From contig CAWDDW010000003.1 in the NCBI GenBank assembly GCA_963801185.1, positions 2,088,493-2,152,492 on the forward strand: a stretch of 64,000 nt of DNA, read 5' to 3'. The position numbers and the translations under genes were made by a program. Shown one piece after another: positions 37,798-45,246 of the stretch. Origin of the DNA: Palsa-601 sp963801185 (GTDB lineage: Bacteria > Actinomycetota > Acidimicrobiia > Acidimicrobiales > Bog-793). How positions within the stretch are numbered: the first letter of the stretch is position 1; every line of letters starts with the position of its first letter. Below the pieces are notes generated by a model. That model did not search any database. It was not told the DNA's origin and saw only the letters and a program-made list of their open reading frames with translations.

Positions 37798-39152
37798 GGC
37801 TGCTTGTGTTCGGCAAGTACCCGCCGATCGAGGGAGGCACCAGCAGCCAGACGCTCAACACGGTCCGGCTTCTCGCCGCTGCCGGTCACGAGGTCGACGT
37901 TGTCACGAACGCCCGAGAGGCCGAGGCGGGCGAGCGCGCTCTCATGACGCCGTCGGACGACGCACGGCTCAGCGTGCTCGAGAGCGGGGGCGCAGGCGGG
38001 CCTGGCCCCGCTCGACCTGGTCGAATTCGCGTCCACCACACCTCGCCGCTCCCGCGCACCGCCTACATGCCATGGGCGGAGCCCTTCGTCTCGAAGCTCT
38101 TCGGCATCGGCGCCGAGCTCGCCCGCTCGAACCGGTTCGACCTCGTCCTCGGTTGGTACCTCGAGCCTTACGGAGTGGCAGCAGGCATGGTGGCGGAGAT
38201 GGCAGGGCTTCCCCTCGTCCTTCGCCATGCCGGGAGCGACATCAACCGGCTTGCCCGCCATCCGGATCTGCAACCCGGCTACCGCTGGCTCCTCGGCCGG
38301 GCGGACCGCATCCTGACCGGGCCGCGGAGCGCTTCCCTGCTCGTCGAACTCGGCGCCAAGCCGGAGAGCCTCCTCATGTCCGGGACCGGGACACTGCCGG
38401 ACTACTTTGACGAGCCGCCTGCCCCGATACAGCTGGCGGAGCTGGAAGGAGAGGCCGCCGCGGTGCTCGGCGAGATCGGCTTGAGCACGGACGCGCACGA
38501 CGCGCTTGTCGGAAACCTCACCTCCCTCTCGCGTCGAGCGCCCGCGCCCGTCGTCGGCGTGTGCGGGAAGGTGGCCCCGTCGAAGGGCTCCTACGACCTC
38601 ATGTGGGCGCTCGATCGACTCGCCTCGGACGGCGTCGCATTCACGCTCCTCGGCGCCCTCGGCGGCCAGGTCGAGCTGTTCGCGCCCTTCCTCGAGGCCC
38701 TCGTCGCGACGGAGCACTTGCGCACGAGAGCCGTGATCCTGCCCCCCGTTGCGCCGTGGCGCATGCCCGGTCTCTTCGACGCATGTGACCTCGTCTGTGT
38801 GCTCGAGCGCCGTTTCGACGTCCCCGTCCACCGGACGCGGGTGCCAGACGAGGTGCTTCGGCGGGGTCGGACACTGCTGTTGTCGGGCGAGATCGCAGCG
38901 TCGTTGCGCTACTCCGCGAAGCTCGCGGATCGCCACAACTACCTGCACGTGGAGGATCCGTCCGACATCGACAACCTTGCGTCGGTCTGCCGCGAGGCCC
39001 TGATCAACCACCTCTTGCGGGACCAGGTCGAACGCGGTGCGCGAGCCCTCTCGGACGAGCTCTCTCGGAGTGGAGGTGGCGACGGTCCCACCGAGGCGGT
39101 CTTGCTGGCGATGGCCGAGCTCGCCGATGGCAGGACCCCTCCGGTCAGCTGA
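37794..39152 (+). CDS. GT4-like glycosyltransferase
   Basis: A 452-residue GT-B enzyme. It starts MRLLVFGKYPPIEGGTSSQTLNTVRLLAAAGHEVDVVT, the typical GT4 N-terminus, with FDLVLGWYLEPYGVAAGMVAEMAGLPLVLRHAGSDINR in the middle and VGVCGKVAPSKGSYDLMWAL opening the donor domain. The EX7E region is atypical (FDACDLVCVLERRFDVPVHRTRVPDEVLRRG), so donor use may differ from standard GT4. ATGA overlap with the preceding fusion gene. Its 3' end overlaps the convergent repeat-protein gene by 8 bp. Last gene of the rightward operon. Confidence 0.82.
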   Translation: MRLLVFGKYPPIEGGTSSQTLNTVRLLAAAGHEVDVVTNAREAEAGERALMTPSDDARLSVLESGGAGGPGPARPGRIRVHHTSPLPRTAYMPWAEPFVSKLFGIGAELARSNRFDLVLGWYLEPYGVAAGMVAEMAGLPLVLRHAGSDINRLARHPDLQPGYRWLLGRADRILTGPRSASLLVELGAKPESLLMSGTGTLPDYFDEPPAPIQLAELEGEAAAVLGEIGLSTDAHDALVGNLTSLSRRAPAPVVGVCGKVAPSKGSYDLMWALDRLASDGVAFTLLGALGGQVELFAPFLEALVATEHLRTRAVILPPVAPWRMPGLFDACDLVCVLERRFDVPVHRTRVPDEVLRRGRTLLLSGEIAASLRYSAKLADRHNYLHVEDPSDIDNLASVCREALINHLLRDQVERGARALSDELSRSGGGDGPTEAVLLAMAELADGRTPPVS

Positions 39153-40338
39153 GCGGCAAGATGCCCTCGAGGAGTTCCTCGAGCAGCCAAGGCTCGACGG
39201 CCGCCTGCGCGGCCGAGGCGACGACGTCGAAGTCAGGATCTTCCGCGAGAGCACGGCGAAGGTCCGAAGGAAGCCGGTCCGCTCGTGCGAGCATCGCCCT
39301 CACCCGCTCTGACGGGTCGCGCACGAGCCGGCGCATCGTCGGCGGGAGCAGGTTCGGGTTGCCTGCCGCGGCGAAGCGGACGCCGGGATCCTCGTCCCGC
39401 GCCAATCGCGCGAGCAGCGGACTCCGGCAGCCGCGGTTGGCCGCGAGCGCCTGGCGCACGTCCGGGTCGGAGTCGGCCGCGAGTCGGCGTGCGAGCGCCG
39501 GCAGCATGGTTGCGGTGCTCGAAGCGACGGCCCGGCGCACCTCCGGAGCCGCGTCGGCGCCGAGGACGGTCGAGAGGCCGATCGGCAGCTCGGCATTGGC
39601 GGCGGCAGCCGCCCTCCGAAGTGGGAGTTCCGAGCGAGCCGCCGGCGCGAGCAGCGCGACAGGGCAGCGTCGATGGCTCAGCACGGCCGCGACCACGGAG
39701 TTGTCGTCGTCACTGGCGAGCTGGCGTAGCAGCGTCGGCGAGGCGCTCGGGTTGCGTGCAGCGGCGAGGCGGACGTCCACGTAAGGATCCCTGGCGAGAC
39801 CCCGCAGCACCGCCTCGAACGTGCGTGGGTTTCCCGCGACCATGAGGTTGCAGGTGAGGCTGCGGGAGGGGCGCAACGCGGCGGGAGGCGTCGCCGGGTT
39901 CGCGAGTGCTACCTGCCGCGCTCGCTGGTCCGGATCGGTCGCGAGCTTGCGGAGCAGATCGGCTGGACAGATGGGGTTGCCCGCCGCGGACCTGCGCTCG
40001 TCGGGCTCCTCTGACTTCGCCCACTCCCGGACCAGCCTGACGGGGACGCTCGGGTTGGCAATGCTCGCGAGGCGCACGCCGGGCGACTCGTCGTCGGCCA
40101 TGTCGGCGATGAGGAGTCGGGGAGCCATCACGTTTCCTGCCACGGCGACGCGGACCGAGTCGTCGTCGTCGTCCTGTCCGAGGCGTTCGAGCAGCTCGGG
40201 TGGAGCGGCCAGGTTGGCCGCCGCCGCCCCGCGCACCCACGCATCGTCGTCCCGTCCGAGCCGGTCGAGGAGCTCGGCGGGACAGGCCGGGTTGCTGGCG
40301 ACGGCTTCAGCGAGCGCCGCCCTGTCGTCGTCGTTCAC
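39145..40338 (-). CDS. LRV/HEAT-like repeat protein
   Basis: A 397-residue all-helical solenoid with about 15 repeats of ~24 residues of the pattern VR.A.AANP..P..LL..LA.D.D, matching leucine-rich-repeat-variant (LRV) or HEAT-like repeats; many loops carry DDD or DPD. No enzyme motif. GTG 40338 overlaps the upstream glycosyltransferase stop (GTGA), making it the last gene of the MNIO operon. Such solenoids usually act as protein-binding scaffolds; a chaperone or scaffold for peptide modification is a guess. Confidence 0.8.
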   Translation of the reverse strand: MNDDDRAALAEAVASNPACPAELLDRLGRDDDAWVRGAAAANLAAPPELLERLGQDDDDDSVRVAVAGNVMAPRLLIADMADDESPGVRLASIANPSVPVRLVREWAKSEEPDERRSAAGNPICPADLLRKLATDPDQRARQVALANPATPPAALRPSRSLTCNLMVAGNPRTFEAVLRGLARDPYVDVRLAAARNPSASPTLLRQLASDDDNSVVAAVLSHRRCPVALLAPAARSELPLRRAAAAANAELPIGLSTVLGADAAPEVRRAVASSTATMLPALARRLAADSDPDVRQALAANRGCRSPLLARLARDEDPGVRFAAAGNPNLLPPTMRRLVRDPSERVRAMLARADRLPSDLRRALAEDPDFDVVASAAQAAVEPWLLEELLEGILPLS

Positions 40339-41402
40339 CGGAACAACGACGTCGGAAGCGCGTAGCGGAGGTCATCGGCACCACCGAGCGTGCGGAGATC
40401 TGAAGCGAGTTGCTCCGCGGCGCGGTCCCGCCCGCATGAGCGTTCCAGCCACTCGAGGCTTCGGTGCTCGCCCGACAGGCAGCGGAGCGCCCCGGAGGCG
40501 ACGTCATGCGCGCCTTCGAAGAACGCGCCGGTCTCGGGGTGGACGTACCGCCAGCCGCCAAGGATCCGCGACTGGACCAGGACCGGCACTCCTGCTGCGA
40601 GGGACTCGGTGAGGATCCGTGGCGAGGGATCCATATGGTTCGGCACAAGCGTCACGCGGGATCGGGCGATACAGCCCATGACCTCGTCGTGCGACCGGTG
40701 GGGCCGAACCTCGACGTTCGGGAGGTCGGGAACATCGGCGATGCCGCTTCGGCCGAGGAGCAGTATCCGTAGGCCGAGCTCGCCGGCGAGCACTTCCACG
40801 CACCGGCGCCCGAGGGACCAGTTCTCCACGAGTGATCCGTAGCGGCTATCGCTGTAGGCGCAAAGGACATCCCATCGCTTCGCGACGGGCATGTCCGGCC
40901 ACGGCCCGAACGCCGCTTGCCGCACCCCGGCGATGTCGACGAAGTCCAGCGTGCTCATCAAGAAGCACGGCCTGTCCGACGGCACGTACTCCTGCGGCTC
41001 ACGAGCGCAGTGCGCCCACGCCTCGCACGCTGCGACCTCCGGCAGTCCGTACCGATCGTCCCGCACCGCCCCTGGGGTCAGGGCGTAGGACTCTCCGGCC
41101 CAGCTGTATTCCGGGCGGGGGAAGCCCCAGCACTCCATCGTGCCGATGAGCCGGTGCGTTGACGCGACGGCCTCGAACGCTGAGCGCTCGGCCTCCGGCA
41201 CGCGGCCGCGCAGCATCGCGAAGCCAGTGTCCCGACCCTGATCGTCGACGACGAGGCGCACTGCCCACGGCAGGTCGGGGAGGGCCTCAACCGCCGAGAG
41301 GATCCGCTCCCGGTTCTGCGCCCAGAGGCCCAGCGGCGACTTGACTGTCTCCTCCGACGAGCCGCGACGCCAGAAGCGGCTCTGTCGGCTCGACGCCGTC
41401 AT
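40335..41402 (-). CDS. Glycosyltransferase-like protein (GT-B, C-terminal donor domain)
   Basis: About 355 residues. The N-terminal half is unfamiliar. The C-terminal half has LRILLLGRSGIADVPDLPNVEVRPHRSHDEVMGCIARSRVTLVPNHMDPSPRILTESLAAGVPVLVQSRILGG, the donor-binding pattern of GT-B glycosyltransferases, in which ...RILTESLAAGVPV is the EX7E-like block. ATG 41402 overlaps the acyl-CoA dehydrogenase stop (ATGA). Position in the MNIO operon suggests it modifies the same product. Confidence 0.7.
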   Translation of the reverse strand: MTASSRQSRFWRRGSSEETVKSPLGLWAQNRERILSAVEALPDLPWAVRLVVDDQGRDTGFAMLRGRVPEAERSAFEAVASTHRLIGTMECWGFPRPEYSWAGESYALTPGAVRDDRYGLPEVAACEAWAHCAREPQEYVPSDRPCFLMSTLDFVDIAGVRQAAFGPWPDMPVAKRWDVLCAYSDSRYGSLVENWSLGRRCVEVLAGELGLRILLLGRSGIADVPDLPNVEVRPHRSHDEVMGCIARSRVTLVPNHMDPSPRILTESLAAGVPVLVQSRILGGWRYVHPETGAFFEGAHDVASGALRCLSGEHRSLEWLERSCGRDRAAEQLASDLRTLGGADDLRYALPTSLFR

Positions 41403-42601
41403 GGCCGTGCGCTGGCCGCCTCGTCGAGGATCTCCCACCCGACCTCGACGAGCGTGGCCTCGGGTGGGGTCGGGTGGGTGATCCCCGCCCTAGCGTCGCG
41501 GAGCGCCCGCTCGAGGTCGCTTCCCCGCAGGTACGACGCCGATCCGAGCAGCTCCATCGCAGCCTCGATGGTGCGGATAGCGCTGAGCACCATCTGTCGC
41601 TTGGCGACGAGCGTGGTGACCATCTGGGCTCGAGTGCCGAGCGAGGCGTCGGTGGTCTGGCGGACCATGCCCTCGAGCGCCCACCATCCGAGCCGGATCT
41701 CGCTCACCATCACGCCAGTGAGATGGCCCGCACCGGGGTTGTCGGCGCGGCTCGCGCCGGCGACCGTGGCCACTGCCTTCTCGAAGATGCTGTCCGCGAT
41801 GCCCAGGTAGACGGAGCCGATGATCGGCAGGGAGATTTGCAGCCCCGGCATTCGCAGCCCGTTCGGACGATCGCCGCCGCCAGTGCCTGCGGCGGCTGGT
41901 GGCGGAGCGGGGATCAGCGGGCGAGGCTGCTCGGCATAAAGAGCGTTCCTCGCCGGGACGAACGCCCTGTCGAACCGCACGCCGTTCGACCCCGAGCCGC
42001 GCATGCCGAGCGCATCCCAGTCGTCAAGGATCGCGACGCCCTCGCCGCTGAGCGGAGCGAGGACGGTGATCGGCCGCGGCGCGGACGAGCCGCGCAGCCG
42101 TGCCGCCGCGACGACGTAGTCCGCCCCCGGCGCTCCGCTGACCAGCCGGCGCTGCCCGGTCAGCAGGTAACCCCCCTCGACCGGCTCGGCATCGATGGTG
42201 ATAGCCGAGGGCATGAGTGTCCCGCTCGCGCTGAGGACGATTCCTTCGTCCACGACCCGCCGCAATACGGCTTCAGCCTCTCCGTCGCCGCTCGCCCGGC
42301 GCCACGCCATCGTGAGCACGGCGTGGCTGTGCATCGCGATGGCGAGCGATGTGCTGGCACATCCCCTCGCGATCGCTGCCTGCGCACGGCACATGCCCTC
42401 GAGGCCGTGGCCGCATCCACCGAGGTCCTTCGGGACTGCGAGGTGGCCGAAGTTCAGCTTTCTCACCGCCTCGTAGCCCTCCGCGACGAAGGTGCCGTCG
42501 AGGTCGTGGAGCGACGCGTAGGGCGCGGCCAGGCGTCCGACCTCCTCCCCGATCTCGACCGCCTCGCCTGGGTCGACGTCGGGGTGGAGCGCGCCGGCCA
42601 C
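41399..42601 (-). CDS. Acyl-CoA dehydrogenase-like flavoprotein
   Basis: A ~400-residue FAD enzyme. N-terminal helical domain with FGHLAVPKDLGGCGHGLEGMCRAQAAIARGCASTSLAIAMH, beta domain with GQRRLVSGAPGADYVVAAARL and WDALGMRGSGSNGVRFDRAFVP, and a C-terminal helical domain with AMELLGSASYLRGSDLERALRDARA. Closest in style to the non-canonical ACAD/flavin-monooxygenase group used in secondary metabolism rather than beta-oxidation. GTG 42601 overlaps the MNIO stop (TAGTG), so the two are translationally coupled; it may oxidise or desaturate the peptide product. Confidence 0.85.
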   Translation of the reverse strand: MAGALHPDVDPGEAVEIGEEVGRLAAPYASLHDLDGTFVAEGYEAVRKLNFGHLAVPKDLGGCGHGLEGMCRAQAAIARGCASTSLAIAMHSHAVLTMAWRRASGDGEAEAVLRRVVDEGIVLSASGTLMPSAITIDAEPVEGGYLLTGQRRLVSGAPGADYVVAAARLRGSSAPRPITVLAPLSGEGVAILDDWDALGMRGSGSNGVRFDRAFVPARNALYAEQPRPLIPAPPPAAAGTGGGDRPNGLRMPGLQISLPIIGSVYLGIADSIFEKAVATVAGASRADNPGAGHLTGVMVSEIRLGWWALEGMVRQTTDASLGTRAQMVTTLVAKRQMVLSAIRTIEAAMELLGSASYLRGSDLERALRDARAGITHPTPPEATLVEVGWEILDEAASARP

Positions 42602-43448
42602 TAGGCGGATCTCCGGTCGGAGTGTGTAGCAGGTTCTCGACCGCACGCCGCCCGCACGGCCCTTGCGTCTTCCAGGTTTGCGATGACGTCAGTGTGGGCG
42701 TTCAGCCAGTTGCTATCTCGCTCGACGATGACCGCCGCAGGCTCGGCGCGGCGCAAGAGATGGGCGAGCAGGTCGTAGACCTCGGGATGCACGCACTCTG
42801 AGTGCGTGTCGACCAGCTCTCCGTGCACCCAGCGTCCGCCGGCAAGGTGGACGTACCGAACGCGCTCCGGTGGGATGGCGTCGATGAACGCGACCGGGTC
42901 GACGGGGCGGTTCTGGGAATTGATCCAGATGTTGGTCAGGTCGAGGAGGCAGTCCCAGGATTCTGAGCGCTCGAGGAGGCGCAAATAGAAGTCCTCGGGC
43001 GAGTAGGTCGAGCCTGAGATGGTGATCTTCGTGGCGAGGTTCTCGAGGCAAGCGCGCCGCCCCGTCACCTCGTTGATCAGGTCGATGTGCCGGCTCGCGA
43101 GGTCGAGCAGCTCGTCGTCGAAGCGGTTCGGTGCGAGATGGCCGAGCTCGCGCCCCTCGGCACCGGTGAAGGCGAGGTGGTCGCTGCAGATCATGGCCCC
43201 GGTGAACTCGGCGAGGCGCCTGATGGACTCGAGGTACTCCCTCGTCGGGCCGAGGGCGGACGCGACGTTCCCCGAGAGGCCGTGGACGATGAGCGGTATC
43301 CCGGCGAGGGACTCCAGCTCCCAGGCGCGAGCGACCCCATTCTCAGCGAAGTACCTGTTGGCGATCAACTCGGCGCATTCGACGACCGGCTGCTCGCCCT
43401 CGAACAGTCGGCGAAGTCCGGGCGGAAGCCTGCACCGATCAGCGTCAT
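42601..43448 (-). CDS. DUF692/MNIO family iron oxidase, frameshift near 43409
   Basis: Multinuclear non-heme iron-dependent oxidase of the MbnB/TglH/ChrH family; known members remodel cysteines (or Asp) in ribosomally made peptides. The expected metal ligands are all visible: His in LIVHGLSGN, Asp-His in CSDHLAF, Glu-Asn in CLENLATKI, Asp/Asn in DLTNIWINS, His in YVHLAGG, Asp-x-His in DTHSECVHP and Glu in VIVERDSN. The first 13 residues (MTLIGAGFRPDFA) are in another frame. One base missing in GACTGTTC near 43409 should read through to LFEGEQPVVECAELIANRYFAENG. ATG 43448 overlaps the partner gene stop (ATGA). Confidence 0.9.
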
Positions 43449-44233
43449 GCCCATTCGACCGCGCCTTCCCACGACAACCTGGCCCCCAACTGCTCGTCGG
43501 TATAGGCCCCGGCCCTCAGCGCCCCCTCGACGAGGTCGGCCTCGGCTGGCCGGAGCCGTAGTGCCCGGAGCACGGGCTCCCGGGCGCTGTGGAAGAACAA
43601 CAGCTGGCAGGAGTCTTGCGGCAAGCTGTCGAGCGGGTCGATTCGGTGGCGGTAGGGGAGGCGCATGTCCCACTCGAAGCGGCCGATGTTGGCTCCGGCG
43701 ACGAGGCGTACGCGTGCCGCACCGTCCTCGCGATGCCGCGCCGCCGCGCCCTCCTCCTCGAGGTCTAACCGTTTGGTCGCGTCCCAGAACGAGTCACTCC
43801 GATGGCGCTCGAAACTCGCCATTGCGGCGATGACCCGAGCGTCACCAGCAGCATCGTCCTCGTCGAGCCCACCCGCCTCGCCGGCCGCCCGGGCGGCGGT
43901 GCGGGCGACGACGAAGTCGCCGAAGGCGGCCGCGTCCTCGCGAAAGTGGCTCGACATCGGCGTCGCCTCGACGAACTCCTCGACGAGCTCGTCACCCTCC
44001 GGCCCGAGCAGCTCGAGGGTACGGTGAGCGTTCCAGCGCAGAGTCGTGCACCGCTTGTGTACGAATGAGCTGGTCAGGAGCGCGAGGTCACCTGCCATGT
44101 CGATCAGCATGGCTGCCTCCGGCGGTGCCAGAGCGAACTCCTTTGCAAACGCGCTGGGGTCGTCCAGCAGGCGCTCGCTCGCAGCCTGGCTCGAGATCAC
44201 GGCTGCCATGGCGGCCTCGAGATCGGCTCTCAC
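43445..44233 (-). CDS. Unrecognised MNIO-partner-like helical protein
   Basis: About 262 residues, first gene of the five-gene MNIO operon and overlapping the MNIO start by ATGA. The N-terminal half is helical (LLDDPSAFAKEFALAPPEAAMLIDMAGDLALLTSSFVHKRCTTLRW in pieces). The C-terminal half is mixed, with GRFEWDMRLPYRHRIDPLDSLPQDSCQLLFFHSAREPVLRALRL. MNIO enzymes nearly always act with a dedicated partner that binds the leader peptide (MbnC, TglI and others), and position makes this the candidate. I cannot align it with a known partner family. Start GTG 44233 or ATG 44209; the frame runs on upstream into the antisense of the repeat protein, which is not coding. Confidence 0.72.
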   Translation of the reverse strand: MRADLEAAMAAVISSQAASERLLDDPSAFAKEFALAPPEAAMLIDMAGDLALLTSSFVHKRCTTLRWNAHRTLELLGPEGDELVEEFVEATPMSSHFREDAAAFGDFVVARTAARAAGEAGGLDEDDAAGDARVIAAMASFERHRSDSFWDATKRLDLEEEGAAARHREDGAARVRLVAGANIGRFEWDMRLPYRHRIDPLDSLPQDSCQLLFFHSAREPVLRALRLRPAEADLVEGALRAGAYTDEQLGARLSWEGAVEWA

Positions 44234-44449
44234 GCTCGCGCCCGGCGGTTCGGAAGGGGATGCTGACCGGCCACCCGGTGGACAGCCGACATGGGGTCCT
44301 GAGACATGGTGGCAATTACCATAGACGGCGGCGATTCCAGTGGGTAGAGTTGACGCTGGCCGAGCGAGTTGATCAATGGATCGGCTCGCCCAGTGCCATG
44401 AGTGCGCCGAGCGCCGATCCATCTGGTCACATTCCTTTGGGGGGAAACG
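44234..44449. promoter_or_regulatory. Divergent promoter region of the MNIO operon and its candidate substrate gene
   Basis: 216 bp between oppositely directed start codons, containing an AT-richer pocket around 44310-44380. A TTGACG hexamer at ~44352 is a possible -35 element for the rightward gene, and TTTGGGGGGAAACG is the ribosome site of the gene at 44450. No -10 stands out. One shared control region for enzyme and substrate genes is expected for a peptide-modification locus. Confidence 0.4.
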
Positions 44450-45115
44450 ATGTCCGAAGAGGAACTGGTTCAGGGGTACATCAGCGGGCGGGTCACGCGT
44501 CGTGACCTGCTGAGGGGTCTGGTCGCTGCGGGCCTCAGTGTGGTGGCGGCGAGTGCCTTTGCCGATGCCGTGTTGCCTGGGATCGCCGCGGCAGCGACGG
44601 ACGAGGACCGACCTCACTCGACGCCGCATCCCACTCCGCATCCGACACCACACCCGACACCGCACCCGACACCGCACCCGACGCCGACGCCGCACCCGAC
44701 GCCGACACCGCACCCGACTCCGCACCCGACTCCGCATCCGACACCACACCCGACGCCGACACCTCCGACGCCGACTCCGCACCCGACGCCGACACCGCCG
44801 ACGCCGACTCCCCACCCGACGCCGCCAACTCCGACTCCGACTCCGACGCCCACGCCGACTCCGACTCCGACTCCGACGCCGACGCCGACTCCGACGCCGA
44901 CTCCGACGCCGACGCCTACTCCGACGCCGACGCCGACGCCGACGCCCACTCCAACGCCGACGCCGACTCCGTCGTGCAGTACCTGCAGCAGCTGCAGCAG
45001 CTGCAGTAGCTGTGGCGGCTGTGGCGGCTGCGGTTGCGGTTGCTCACCTGACGGATCAGAGCGTCCGCGTGCGCGCGGGGCACGGGGTACTCAGCGCTCG
45101 CGCCGCAAGAGCTGA
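44450..45115 (+). CDS. Twin-arginine-leader protein with (H/T)P repeat stalk and nine-Cys tail; candidate MNIO substrate
   Basis: 221 residues in four parts. Residues 1-50: SGRVTRRDLLRGLVAAGLSVVAAS, a Tat-like leader with RR at 17-18 and an Ala-rich helix. Residues ~56-175: almost pure His-Pro-Thr-Pro grading into Thr-Pro repeats. Residues 176-198: nine cysteines as C-STC-(SSC)3-(GGC)2-(GC)2. The last ~23 residues are a basic Arg/Ser-rich tail. Start ATG 44450 has a strong GGGGGGAAACG site. It is divergent from the MNIO operon and upstream of a JmjC oxygenase. The Cys block looks like a RiPP core on an extended, possibly glycosylated stalk. This role is inferred from context. Confidence 0.75.
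   Translation: MSEEELVQGYISGRVTRRDLLRGLVAAGLSVVAASAFADAVLPGIAAAATDEDRPHSTPHPTPHPTPHPTPHPTPHPTPTPHPTPTPHPTPHPTPHPTPHPTPTPPTPTPHPTPTPPTPTPHPTPPTPTPTPTPTPTPTPTPTPTPTPTPTPTPTPTPTPTPTPTPTPTPTPTPSCSTCSSCSSCSSCGGCGGCGCGCSPDGSERPRARGARGTQRSRRKS
44626..44971 (+). repeat. Low-complexity HPTP/TP-coding repeat, ~345 bp
   Basis: Repeats of CACCCGACACCG-like units and CCGACTCC/CCGACGCC give (HPTP)n at the proximal end and pure (TP)n distally. The antisense frames are artificial Val/Gly repeats. The proximal, His-containing half and distal, His-free half look like two separate amplification events. The tract encodes a rigid, polyproline-II-like stalk with regularly spaced Thr. Confidence 0.9.
44975..45043 (+). 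other. Cysteine-rich core block, nine Cys in 23 residues
   Basis: Codons 176-198 of the preceding gene. Pattern: CSTC, then SSC three times, GGC twice, GC twice. TGC/TGT codons alternate with AGC-AGC and GGC-GGC, so the triplet blocks probably arose by tandem duplication. Dense CxxC spacing is a known type of MNIO substrate and also a metal-binding pattern. Confidence 0.8.
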
Positions 45116-45246
45116 ACCGAGCAAGGCGGGCTGACCGTCGAGACGCTTCAACACGGCGTCAATAACCCAGACACGCGTCGAACGGGGGTTGATCATGACC
45201 TCCGCTCAGCGGTCGACTTGTCTGTCGCCGAGGACGGGGAGCCACT

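Noticed and set aside
44614..44949. Antisense Val/Gly/Cys repeat frame and an Arg-rich third frame
   Set aside because: Artefacts of the low-complexity TP repeat; only the Tat-leader frame has a start, ribosome site and Cys tail.
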